In this document: positions 32,266 to 40,458 of the stretch, piece by piece
Layout of the letters: each line of letters opens with the position of its first letter
How positions within the stretch are numbered: the first letter of the stretch is position 1
Made by a program: the position numbers and the translations under genes
Notes under the pieces: generated by a model
The model's database searches: none
What the model saw: the letters and a program-made list of their open reading frames with translations, nothing else
What the model was told of the DNA's origin: nothing
Virus record (IMG/VR): IMGVR_UViG_3300038701_002607
Location: 1-44,332 of that record
Source: a virus
Length of the DNA: 44,332 nt
Reading direction: 5' to 3' (one strand)

Positions 32266-32988
32266 ATGACTGATATATTCGCACTGGCCAATGAGGCCGT
32301 TTTGCGCACCGCTGGCGCCGTCTCCGAATGGGAAGAGCAGGTCGATCACACAGGTCGACCTGCTTCGACCATCGCGGGTGTGCCGCTTAATGGGTCCATC
32401 GCGACCACCATCGTGGTGGATCTGCGTCATGAGATCCACCGTCGCCGTTGTGTCATCACGGTCGAAACGAGCGGTCTCACAGACACGTGGGGGCTGAGCA
32501 TTGATGGCAACGCGGTCAGCTACGACGCTGACGTTGAAGGTGCTGTCAATGATGGTGATGTCCTGCTCGGTCTGAAGGCTGACATTGAAGCCACGCCCGC
32601 CGCGGCTGTTTTGGTGAGTGCTGAAGTTCTCGACCTGGATGATGATGGTGTCGTGGACACCTTGATTCTCTACGGCAAGGGCGAGGATGATTACTCGATC
32701 GACTGGTCTTCGGACGCCGCCGGTGTGCTTGGTGTAGAGGCTGACGCCATCAGCTGCGACTACATCGTGCGGACCATGGCCGATGGGGCCAAAGCACCAA
32801 CACCATGGCGGCGGGCAGGCAATGGCAAGTTCGATGGCCTGGACACCGATGGTGACGATCGACGCCTCAACACCGCCTCACGTGCGCGCGTGCATGTGCA
32901 GACGCTCAACGTGGCAGGCCACGCCAGTGATGGCGCCAGCGTCATGCCTGTCGTACGTGTGTGGGTAGGCAGGGGGATCGTCGGATGA
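32266..32988 (+). CDS. Tail-associated protein with phage surface module
   Basis: 240 residues. Residues about 60-150 (GLSIDGNAVSYDADVEGAV, then DIEATPAAAVLVSAEVLD and DYSIDWSSDAAGVL) have the same strand-helix-strand plan as the two modules inserted in the capsid cement protein at 18090-19121. The rest is unrecognised. Position within the fibre cluster suggests host-surface binding. Confidence 0.65.
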   Translation: MTDIFALANEAVLRTAGAVSEWEEQVDHTGRPASTIAGVPLNGSIATTIVVDLRHEIHRRRCVITVETSGLTDTWGLSIDGNAVSYDADVEGAVNDGDVLLGLKADIEATPAAAVLVSAEVLDLDDDGVVDTLILYGKGEDDYSIDWSSDAAGVLGVEADAISCDYIVRTMADGAKAPTPWRRAGNGKFDGLDTDGDDRRLNTASRARVHVQTLNVAGHASDGASVMPVVRVWVGRGIVG

Positions 32989-33746
32989 GTTTTGATATCA
33001 TCGTCAATCCACAGCCACCGGCCTTGCCTGCTTCTGAGGCGGGGATGAAGCAGATTGCCTTCGATGGTGACTTCACAACGTTTGACGCGTTGTTCCCCGG
33101 TGCGGAGCTTGGTCCATCGACAGGTATCACTCTGGATCAGGCCAAAGCGGGACTCGTCGAGGATGGCGGCGAGCTGCGCGTCGATACGCAACTAATGGTC
33201 GACGCTGGCGCCGCCGATGATTTCGATCCTGTGGTGCTCTATCTTACTGAACCCGCCATTGCATCTGTCAATCTATCGTTTGTGATGAGCACCGATCTTT
33301 CGTTGCCACGCGCTGCTGTGATGTTGGGTGTCATCCATCTCGACGGTGACCCACTGACTGCCCAGGCTCCTCCGGATGTGACCAACTATGGGTCATCTGG
33401 TGGTTTGGCAGGGGTAGGAATTGGTTTTGAGTCTGGTGGATTTCGCTTCTATCAAAACCGATTCCAGGCGACTCCGACTTCGGGGAGTCTTGGACTCCAA
33501 TGGTTTGCCGGTGACGTGGCAGTTGGACCACACGGCATATCGACTGCGTTGGGATATCGACTTGGTACGTCGCTGGCCAGCCTGGACTCCAACACAACGT
33601 GGTCATCACAGTCTCAGATGGGCAACCGATCCAAGCTGAGCGCCACTTACGTGTTGCGACCTGCGCTTGTGATTCAACGCAACGCGTCCAATCAGGGGCA
33701 TCTCAAAATCGCTCGATTCAACCTCTTCTACAACGTCAGGAGCTGA
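32985..33746 (+). CDS. Tail fibre cluster protein
   Basis: 253 residues from ATG 32985 (ATGA overlap). Beta-rich throughout, with an N-terminal proline-rich linker (IIVNPQPPALPASEAGMK), and a C-terminal strand pattern (SATYVLRPALVIQRNASN, LKIARFNLFYNVRS) similar to lectin-like folds. No family recognised. Confidence 0.6.
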   Translation: MSFDIIVNPQPPALPASEAGMKQIAFDGDFTTFDALFPGAELGPSTGITLDQAKAGLVEDGGELRVDTQLMVDAGAADDFDPVVLYLTEPAIASVNLSFVMSTDLSLPRAAVMLGVIHLDGDPLTAQAPPDVTNYGSSGGLAGVGIGFESGGFRFYQNRFQATPTSGSLGLQWFAGDVAVGPHGISTALGYRLGTSLASLDSNTTWSSQSQMGNRSKLSATYVLRPALVIQRNASNQGHLKIARFNLFYNVRS

Positions 33747-33750
33747 CGCA

Positions 33751-34050
33751 ATGGCCATTGGAAACATCTCACGACACAGCGTCGACGTCTCAACCACTCC
33801 TGTCCTGATCCCGTGGAAGGATGATTTTGCCGAAGCGATCACGTACTCATTTGAGCCCAATCGAGCCGAGGACATCTGGCTCGTGCATGACGCAGATGAC
33901 ACCGGCAAGACTCGCGGTTTGATGGTGCCTGCTGCCGCTGGTGGCGATGAATGCGTCCAGCGCGGCACATACGAGGCCAACTCAGGCCCGCGCTACCTGG
34001 TCTCCGACAACCCCGTCACCATCCTCGTCACTGTGATACGCATCCGATGA
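33751..34050 (+). CDS. Small tail-cluster protein
   Basis: 99 residues, nearly all beta: SRHSVDVSTTPVLIPWKDDF and YEANSGPRYLVSDNPVTILV. Acidic middle. A fibre accessory or trimerisation protein by position; not recognised. Overlaps the next start. Confidence 0.6.
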   Translation: MAIGNISRHSVDVSTTPVLIPWKDDFAEAITYSFEPNRAEDIWLVHDADDTGKTRGLMVPAAAGGDECVQRGTYEANSGPRYLVSDNPVTILVTVIRIR

Positions 34051-35792
34051 ACCTCGACCAAGACACATTCGGGGTGGGTGGGTTCAGCGTGAGTGAGCTG
34101 TTCTTTGGCGCTCAGGGTGGCGCCGTATCGAAGAAGATATCGGACTTTACCGACTTCCTCTTTGATGCCCAAAGCGCGTCGATGTTCAAGGACGCAGGCA
34201 AGACTCAACCCGTGACCGTGCAGGGTGATGCAATTGCGCGAGCTGTCGGTCAAACCTATGAGTATGAGGCATCAGGCAGCCCCACATACAACGGGATTGG
34301 TGCGCTCGACAGCACGTCAGGGTGCATTCAAACCGTCAACACTGTACCTGTGGCGGTCAACGACCGGACGTGGTTTGCCATTGTGCGTGTAGATAGCGCC
34401 CACACTGGCTACATCATGTCGAGTGATTCGGGGTCCAACGGGATCTCAATGCGCACCGATGGCAACGGCATCATTGAGGTTTTCCACGAGGGAGGTACGG
34501 ACAAGCCTATCGCGGTCAACATCCCGGCGGGCTACGTGCTGGGGACGCCATTTGTGCTCACATGGCGCCAGACGACCTCTGGCGGGGGTGTGTTTGTCGA
34601 TGATGTCTCTGTGCGTGAGTTGGCTCAAGGGGGCGATGCTTTGGGCACGAGCCTGAAGGTCGGCATCGGCGGTCGACCTGGTGGCGCGTCGTTGTTTAAT
34701 GGTTTGGTCTATATGGCAGGCCAGGCCACAGACATTGACGACGAGCAGTTCGCCACGTTGCAGTCGTTGTTGATGAAGCGTCTTGCCGAGATCAAGGCGA
34801 TCCGGTTGGAGTTGACCACCCCTGATAAGACAGTCTTCCAGACGGACTCCAACAATGCAGACCGCGCCACCATTCGAGCGCGAGGCATCTGGACCGGAAG
34901 CGGCGCTCCAGAAGTGCAGTATGCGGGCGGCGGGTGGCAAACTACTACCGTCTCAGGTGGCACGTTCTCCTACGACTTCACCGACGTGGAGCGAGGTGAG
35001 GGGACGCTTGAGGTGCGGGCCCTTGGCGGTGCGTTGACTGACTCCAATACAGTGGGCGCTGGTGACAATATCGGCGTGTATAGCCAATCCAATGGCCTGG
35101 GCAGTGCAGATAATGTGCAGTCATATGTGGGCGCGATCCTCGGTGCATTTCGCAATCCCTCCGATGCAGTGCCAGTCGATCCGCTGGGCACCTCCGACAA
35201 ATCGTGGCACCCCAACTTCCTTACTCACTACACCGACGCAACAGGGCGCCGTGTCAACCTCCACATTGAGGGGCGTGGCTCGACGCCGGGCTTTGCCTTT
35301 GAAGAAGGCGCCGCGCCATATGCGGGCGCTGAGACGTCGTTGTGGGATCGGTTCTATCGACTGATCGTCTCCTCACAGATGCTCGATCCCGACACCTATG
35401 ACCCTGCTGTCGATGGGCCTGTGTGTCTGTGCGTCTTCTACTGGCAGGGTGAGACCGATACCAACATCGGCACATCCACCGTGAGCTATGAGGCAACGCT
35501 GCGCTCGATCGCGTCGAGCACTGACACCAAGCTCGATGCGCCATTGCTCGTGCCAGTGCTTCAGATTCTGGACCCGAGCTATGCGACAACACAGCGTCAG
35601 GCCGACATCAGGACCGCGCAACGCAACGTGCGAGGCGACAACGCGCCAGGTGTGGCGGGACATCTCAATGTCTTACCTGGACCGGATTGGTCGGGCACGT
35701 CGTTCGACACGAGCAACGGCGTACACATCGCAAACGATGCCAACCAGGCCGCACGAGCTGCCGAGATATCAGTCTCAGTGCAGGCGGTTTAA
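34047..35792 (+). CDS. Tailspike with lectin-like part and SASA/SGNH-type esterase domain
   Basis: 581 residues from ATG 34047. Residues about 50-250 resemble a concanavalin-like jelly roll (RTWFAIVRVDSAHTGYIMSS, then LKVGIGGRPGGASLFNGLVY). From about residue 335 a carbohydrate-esterase domain of the SASA (sialate O-acetylesterase-like) family appears: nucleophile motif YSQSNGLG (about 345), FYWQGETD (about 467) and SNGVHI (about 559). In the last motif the usual Asp of D-x-x-H is Asn, which is odd for the catalytic triad. Probable role: removing acetyl groups from host O-antigen or capsule during adsorption. The esterase carries the last gene position of the fibre cluster. Confidence 0.82.
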   Translation: MNLDQDTFGVGGFSVSELFFGAQGGAVSKKISDFTDFLFDAQSASMFKDAGKTQPVTVQGDAIARAVGQTYEYEASGSPTYNGIGALDSTSGCIQTVNTVPVAVNDRTWFAIVRVDSAHTGYIMSSDSGSNGISMRTDGNGIIEVFHEGGTDKPIAVNIPAGYVLGTPFVLTWRQTTSGGGVFVDDVSVRELAQGGDALGTSLKVGIGGRPGGASLFNGLVYMAGQATDIDDEQFATLQSLLMKRLAEIKAIRLELTTPDKTVFQTDSNNADRATIRARGIWTGSGAPEVQYAGGGWQTTTVSGGTFSYDFTDVERGEGTLEVRALGGALTDSNTVGAGDNIGVYSQSNGLGSADNVQSYVGAILGAFRNPSDAVPVDPLGTSDKSWHPNFLTHYTDATGRRVNLHIEGRGSTPGFAFEEGAAPYAGAETSLWDRFYRLIVSSQMLDPDTYDPAVDGPVCLCVFYWQGETDTNIGTSTVSYEATLRSIASSTDTKLDAPLLVPVLQILDPSYATTQRQADIRTAQRNVRGDNAPGVAGHLNVLPGPDWSGTSFDTSNGVHIANDANQAARAAEISVSVQAV

Positions 35793-35806
35793 CCACAGGA
35801 ATTTCT

Positions 35807-36505
35807 ATGTGCGACACAACAGACATCCCATGGCGCCAGTACAACAACGGTAAGCGTTGGCGTCGCCTGCCCACCGGCCAAATTGAGGTCGAGGGTGAAG
35901 GTGTCATTCGCACGAGCGGCGATCCCATCAGCGCGTTCACAGCCTGGACGGACTTCAAGCACGATTGGCTGGCAGCCTATGAGCGGTTTGGCATCCATCC
36001 GTTGACCATCATCGCCATGGCACTCATTGAGGCGACTCGACTGCCCGGCGAATGGTCGCATATGGACCCGGCATGTGACCGTAAAGAGCCTGGTTATGTT
36101 TCGGACAAGACCACACCGAATCGTCGCTCGCGCGGCCTGATGCAGACACTGTTGAGCACTGCCCAGCAGATGAACAACGAAAACCGCGTCTTCGTGGGAT
36201 GGGATGGAAAAACAGAGCGACTGTCTATTGATGACCTGTCGATCCCGCACAAGAGCATCATGTTGGGCACCGCATACCTACGCGATCGGGCTGACAAATA
36301 TGAGGGGCAGTATCCCGATGACGATCCTGTGATGTTGACCGGACCATACAACGCGGGCTCGCTCCGGCCGGGCAAGGGCAATCCTTTTGGGATGCGCACC
36401 TATGGTGAGGATCGAACCTACAAATTTATCAGGTATTACAACGACGCGTGGGTTGTGCTCACGCAGCTCGGGATCATCGACGCGCAGACTGGTGAGGTCA
36501 TCTGA
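35807..36505 (+). CDS. Endolysin: soluble lytic transglycosylase-type
   Basis: 232 residues. The goose-lysozyme/SLT fold is indicated by IIAMALIEATRLPGEW (catalytic Glu about residue 75), SRGLMQTLLSTAQQ as the GLMQ motif, and GPYNAGS as the YNAG motif. It cleaves peptidoglycan between MurNAc and GlcNAc. No signal peptide or SAR helix, so it needs a holin. The first 40 residues are a separate strand-rich part (WRQYNNGKRWRRLPTGQIEV). AGGA seven bases before ATG 35807. Confidence 0.85.
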   Translation: MCDTTDIPWRQYNNGKRWRRLPTGQIEVEGEGVIRTSGDPISAFTAWTDFKHDWLAAYERFGIHPLTIIAMALIEATRLPGEWSHMDPACDRKEPGYVSDKTTPNRRSRGLMQTLLSTAQQMNNENRVFVGWDGKTERLSIDDLSIPHKSIMLGTAYLRDRADKYEGQYPDDDPVMLTGPYNAGSLRPGKGNPFGMRTYGEDRTYKFIRYYNDAWVVLTQLGIIDAQTGEVI

Positions 36506-36996
36506 TGGCTACGATTCCACACCAATGTATGGATCCACAGCAGGCAGCAGAACAGGAGGGTGCCGACCCGCAGGAGATTGTGCGCCATCGTCCGATCCGA
36601 GAGCATTTCTATGTTTCGTTTTTTCTGTTCTGGAGCGGCACGGTTGGACTGGGGATGTGGCCGCCATCGGGGTGGGATGCCTACGAGGGTGTCATCGACA
36701 TCACAGGCATCTCGTCGACGCTTGGTGGTTGGCTGAGGTTGCTCAGTGGTTTGGTCGGTTTGATCGGGTTCTTTTTGTGCTGGCGCTTCAACATCAATTG
36801 GCGCTGGCGCCTGTTCTCTATTGTCCCCTCGTTTACCAGCGCGGGTATCCTGACGATTGGGTTCGCCAAATCTGGTCAGGGTTTTGCTGTCGCGTGCTGG
36901 TCATGCGTGATGATGATGTCCATTGGTATTGCAATTTACGAGGGATGGCGTGCCACCAAAAACACCACCGGCTCTACCGCCGACGGCGACGCCTGA
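36505..36996 (+). CDS. Multi-spanning membrane protein, holin candidate
   Basis: 163 residues with four hydrophobic segments: YVSFFLFWSGTVGLGMW, LLSGLVGLIGFFLCW, IVPSFTSAGILTIGFA and CWSCVMMMSIGIAIY. ATG overlaps the endolysin stop (TGATG). Directly behind the endolysin, a membrane protein is the natural holin, but with four helices and a charged N-terminus it matches no holin family I can name. Confidence 0.65.
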   Translation: MATIPHQCMDPQQAAEQEGADPQEIVRHRPIREHFYVSFFLFWSGTVGLGMWPPSGWDAYEGVIDITGISSTLGGWLRLLSGLVGLIGFFLCWRFNINWRWRLFSIVPSFTSAGILTIGFAKSGQGFAVACWSCVMMMSIGIAIYEGWRATKNTTGSTADGDA

Positions 36997-37399
36997 ACTT
37001 GGCGAACTGATACAACAATGGGGCGGGCCCGCAGGTGGTCTATTTTTGATCCTGTGGTTGGCGACGAAAGTGCCGGCCATCACGCAGAAGTGGATACCCG
37101 GCCTGGCAGCGTGGTTTGCGTTGAGGTTTAAATCCAAGGATCAAGAGCTCGCGGAGCTGCGCGCGGAACTCAAGGCCCAGCAAGGCAAGAACACCGAAAT
37201 TCTTGAGGCTCAACTGATTGAGGCCAAAGAAGAGATCGAGTTCTGGCGAGACAAAGCATTGCGCGCGCTCAACGATGATGCACCCGCTGTGCGCCGAGAG
37301 ATCAGAGAACGTGTCGACCGAGGCTCATTGCCCGGTGTCGACATGGATGAAATCAGTGAACCTGTGGAGGATGACGATGAGACTGTTGCAACTGAGTGA
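36950..37399 (+). CDS. Single-TM coiled-coil protein (spanin-like or second holin; GTG start)
   Basis: 149 residues from GTG 36950 behind AGGGA. A Pro-rich N-terminus is followed by one hydrophobic segment (GGLFLILWLATKVPAI), a short aromatic amphipathic piece, and a long coiled coil (KDQELAELRAELKAQQ continuing to about residue 100), then an acidic tail. One TM plus a coiled coil in a lysis cluster recalls inner-membrane spanins. There is no outer-membrane partner with a lipobox visible next to it, so this remains a guess. It overlaps both neighbours out of frame. Confidence 0.6.
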   Translation: MPPKTPPALPPTATPELGELIQQWGGPAGGLFLILWLATKVPAITQKWIPGLAAWFALRFKSKDQELAELRAELKAQQGKNTEILEAQLIEAKEEIEFWRDKALRALNDDAPAVRREIRERVDRGSLPGVDMDEISEPVEDDDETVATE

Positions 37400-38144
37400 T
37401 ACACATGTGGGCGCTGGGCAGAACTACGCGTTTTTGCGATGGATTGTGACGTGGATCATCACCCATCTCAACAGCGCCGAATGGGTAATTGGCATCACCG
37501 GTGACCTGGTGGACTCCCCATCGATACCTGCATACAGGGCCATCTCAAACCTCATCGAGAAGTTGCGCGACGCAGGGTTTGATGTGCTCCCCGTGCCCGG
37601 CAATCATGATCTTCACTACGTGGGCCTCGACGCTGGCTTCGGCCAGGAGGTCGGGCGTGAGATGTGGCGTGAGTGGATCGATCCGGTGTCCTCCTGGCGC
37701 AGCAATGACCAGTGGCCTCGCACCTATGACGCGGATGGCGTGACCATCATTGGCATCGACACCAATGCGGGCACATCTGGCAACTGGATGGTGGATATTG
37801 CCAAGGGCATGGTCGGGCGTGACCAGCTCCTTGAGCTTGTCTTACTTGTGCAAGATTTGCACAACGTCGTCTTGGGGCATCACCGGCTGATGTGGGATGA
37901 CGCGTTCCACAGGTTGATTGACGCCGACGAGCTGCTACAGGTGCTCATCGATCAGTCGATGGGGTATGTGTGTGGTCATCAGCACAAACAAGACACATGG
38001 GAAGAAGGCGGGCTGGCAGGCCGTGCATCCCGTCGCACCACGCAACCCGAGGGCGAGGTGTTGCAACTGACCGGGTTGGAGCTGGTGCCCGGATTGCCGT
38101 TTGAAATCATGGATGTGGGGATGCCCGTGCACAAGGCGGCGTAG
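37377..38144 (+). CDS. Calcineurin-like metallophosphoesterase
   Basis: 255 residues with all five family motifs: SDTH (residues 7-10), GDLVD, GNHDLH, GHHR and CGHQHK. These bind a dinuclear metal centre and hydrolyse phosphate esters; substrates range from nucleotides to DNA and proteins. It overlaps the coiled-coil gene by 23 bases and ends the rightward late transcript before the terminator at 38310. It has no obvious role in lysis and may act on nucleotides, tRNA ends or second messengers. Confidence 0.88.
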   Translation: MRLLQLSDTHVGAGQNYAFLRWIVTWIITHLNSAEWVIGITGDLVDSPSIPAYRAISNLIEKLRDAGFDVLPVPGNHDLHYVGLDAGFGQEVGREMWREWIDPVSSWRSNDQWPRTYDADGVTIIGIDTNAGTSGNWMVDIAKGMVGRDQLLELVLLVQDLHNVVLGHHRLMWDDAFHRLIDADELLQVLIDQSMGYVCGHQHKQDTWEEGGLAGRASRRTTQPEGEVLQLTGLELVPGLPFEIMDVGMPVHKAA

Positions 38145-38309
38145 GCGGTGCAATAAAGGGTGATTCTTTGCAACGTGCGTTGACCCATCGCAAAATATGG
38201 TCAAGAATTGCACTTACGATATTCGCAAGGGCGAGCTGCACTTCGGTGTGGTGCGAATGTGCTTTTAAGCACGTGCCCGTGACCAGTTGCATGAGATGAG
38301 CGCTGGTAC

Positions 38310-38344
38310 AAAGAAGGCCTGGTCGCTATGACCAGGCCTTCTTT
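38310..38344. terminator. Bidirectional terminator between late genes and cargo cassette
   Basis: A perfect 15-bp stem, AAAGAAGGCCTGGTC (38310-38324) and GACCAGGCCTTCTTT (38330-38344), with 5-base loop. T-rich on the plus side and, by symmetry, on the minus side. It separates convergent transcripts. The remaining gap 38145-38309 has a small GTGCT-TTTA-AGCAC hairpin and no gene. Confidence 0.88.
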
Positions 38345-38380
38345 GGTTTGTTGGCATCAATAAATATGGGTGGCCAAGTA

Positions 38381-39592
38381 TTATGGGTGAAGTTCCGCCC
38401 ATTTTCGCTTCAACATCACCCCTCTTGTTGAGTCTAGTATGGCAATGGCAGAGCGTATTGCATCAAATGTTTCAAAAAAACTACGGCCCATAATGACACC
38501 ATTTTGATTCATTTTATCAAGTATTTTTGATGCGTCATCAAGGAGTTCAAGGTATCCGTCTTTGGTTAGTTGATACGTTGCTTTCCTCACTCTATGCGTT
38601 TGACTTCGAAGTGCTTGGAAGTAGTGTCCGAAAGAGTCAGGACTGCTTTTAAAGTCAACCGAGTTGGGTTTTGGACCAAGAAACAGACGTTCAGAATATG
38701 TACAGTTAAATGAATCTGGTGGTTTGAGATCTGAAAGAATTGCACGTTCTTGTGCAGTGTCCATAAAGCGCAGGTTACATTCAGACAGACAAGATGGTGC
38801 GTAGTACCAATTACCCCTTCTTCGGTGGGTGTCTTCTTCATTTTTCATGAAGTTGTCGACAGAGAATTTTCTTACGTTGAGCCAATTGCCTGAACAAATT
38901 GCATTTACCGATGCAACACCAAGGCAAAGGCTTTGGTAGTTGGTATATCCAACAACTACCTTTTTTCCCATCAGCTTTAGCCCTGCCACTAGCTCCATGA
39001 GGCCAGAAAACCATTTTTGTTCGCTCACAAGATATTCATTGCTGGGGGTTTCTGGCAACAGATAGATCCCTTCAACATTGCAAGTTTCGAAGAATTCTAG
39101 AATTTTCTGAACGTCCAAATCATTGGAGATGATTTCTGCACCAATTGCTATTGTTGAGTAGAGCGGTAGTTCGTATTGCTGAGCTAAAGCGACTTTGCAG
39201 ATGCTTTCAGTGATTGATAACCAGTCATCTGACCAGCTTGATGCGAACATATTTGGCAAAATAAAAGCCGACGTTTGAAGCTCCCGATTTTTTTCATACA
39301 GTTGATTTAGATATCTGAGTTGAGAATCTTCTGAATAAAATTCGCTGGTCTCATAATCGGATGGCCAAAAAGGGTGGGCGATTATTTTGTGATGATTGCT
39401 TCTTGGTGAGTAAAACTGAGGATCAAGTAATACCTCAGCGCCTTTTGTTTTGGTGATACCTTTTGCCCATTTTGTAAGCTGCTTGGGTGTGGCGTCTCTT
39501 GGGCTGAGCACCACAGTGCCACCTCCCCAAATTTTGGTCATATCCTGACTGAGTTGACCCATTCCGTGTCCGAACTGGATATAAAAATCCAT
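38381..39592 (-). CDS. Cargo cassette protein C: about 400-residue barrel-like enzyme candidate
   Basis: 403 residues from ATG 39592, behind GGAGGG and one base after the kinase stop. It begins MDFYIQFGHGMGQLSQD and continues as regularly alternating strands and helices: GTVVLSPRDATPKQLTKW, AEVLLDPQFYSPR, VEGIYLLPETPSNEYLV, KKVVVGYTNYQSLCLGVASV, NAICSGNWLNVRKFS. That periodicity and the DPQFY, GYTN and SGNW turns suggest a TIM-barrel enzyme, perhaps distantly like tRNA-guanine transglycosylase-type proteins. A Cys-rich piece (YYAPSCLSECNLRF) may bind metal. The C-terminal third is helical. AT-rich codon use unlike the phage body. No family recognised with certainty. Confidence 0.8.
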   Translation of the reverse strand: MDFYIQFGHGMGQLSQDMTKIWGGGTVVLSPRDATPKQLTKWAKGITKTKGAEVLLDPQFYSPRSNHHKIIAHPFWPSDYETSEFYSEDSQLRYLNQLYEKNRELQTSAFILPNMFASSWSDDWLSITESICKVALAQQYELPLYSTIAIGAEIISNDLDVQKILEFFETCNVEGIYLLPETPSNEYLVSEQKWFSGLMELVAGLKLMGKKVVVGYTNYQSLCLGVASVNAICSGNWLNVRKFSVDNFMKNEEDTHRRRGNWYYAPSCLSECNLRFMDTAQERAILSDLKPPDSFNCTYSERLFLGPKPNSVDFKSSPDSFGHYFQALRSQTHRVRKATYQLTKDGYLELLDDASKILDKMNQNGVIMGRSFFETFDAIRSAIAILDSTRGVMLKRKWAELHP

Positions 39593-39593
39593 A

Positions 39594-40445
39594 TCATTTT
39601 CCCTCCAAAGTTTCTTTGATTTCACCGAACCAATCTTGAGCCTCTTGGATGTTCTTTTGGCGTTGGGTCGGATGTTTTTGAATCAATGTTGATATAAAGT
39701 CACTAAATGATGACTCAATGTCCTCTTTTAAGTTGAGTTTTGGTAGTTGTAGCCTTTCTACTCTGTTAATAACTTCAAAGCGATCTTTTGCGTTTTGCAG
39801 GAATGGGTTTTGACCCGTTAATGATTCATACAAAACTACTCCCAAAGAGAATAAGTCTGCTCTGTTGTCGATTTTGTCCTTTTTGTTGCGAACTTGTTCC
39901 GGCGCACTGTACCCGAGCGTAAATACTCCAAATTCTCTTCTTGTCTCGGTGAGAGAATCCATATCCAAGTGTCTGGCTATGCCAAAATCAATCAACCAGA
40001 AGTTATTGTTGATATCAACGATGATATTGTCTGGTTTGATGTCTCTGTGAACAATGCGTTGTTGCTCTGCAAGAGCAAGAGTCTTAAGTATTTGATCGCA
40101 AAGTTTTAGAGCCAAAGCGAACGACAACGTTTTGTGTTTGGCTAATCTTGTTTTTAGGCTTTCCCCATCGATACGTTGTTCAAGTATCCAAATATACTCA
40201 CCCATTGGGGTTTCAACAGTCCCTTTGTTGTGAATGGTTGGCACCCAAATAGCGTCCACCAATTGGGTTGCCTTGATTTCCCTGTCGAGGCGTTCTTCTT
40301 TGTGCTTCTGAATGAGTTTTAAGACAATATTACCGTGTTGCTGATGGTTCCCTGATAAAACAATTTTTTGGCCGCCTTTAGCCAAAAAAGCCAAATCATT
40401 AAGTGACTCAAATTTTTCGGAAACCCAATTAAGGTTGATTGTCAT
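39594..40445 (-). CDS. Cargo cassette protein B: Ser/Thr protein kinase
   Basis: 283 residues, a complete eukaryotic-like (Hanks-type) kinase domain with no membrane segment. Glycine-rich loop LAKGGQKIV is weak; the ATP Lys is in NIVLKLI; catalytic loop HRDIKPDNI (about 131); LIDFGIA (about 154); activation segment ending GYSAPEQ; LFSLGVVLYESLTG of the F-helix. All catalytic residues (K, HRD, DFG) are present, so it should be active. AAGGA precedes ATG 40445; an upstream in-frame start at 40499 lies within the nuclease gene. The gene sits between A and C in one transcript. Kinases in phage cargo can trigger defence (for example Stk-type systems); the trigger here is unknown. Confidence 0.93.
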   Translation of the reverse strand: MTINLNWVSEKFESLNDLAFLAKGGQKIVLSGNHQQHGNIVLKLIQKHKEERLDREIKATQLVDAIWVPTIHNKGTVETPMGEYIWILEQRIDGESLKTRLAKHKTLSFALALKLCDQILKTLALAEQQRIVHRDIKPDNIIVDINNNFWLIDFGIARHLDMDSLTETRREFGVFTLGYSAPEQVRNKKDKIDNRADLFSLGVVLYESLTGQNPFLQNAKDRFEVINRVERLQLPKLNLKEDIESSFSDFISTLIQKHPTQRQKNIQEAQDWFGEIKETLEGK

Positions 40446-40458
40446 ATTCGTATTCCTT

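Noticed and set aside
31531-32439. 302-codon leftward frame opposite the propeller-like fibre gene
   Set aside because: Shadow frame in a GC-rich gene with clear rightward coding and coupled starts.
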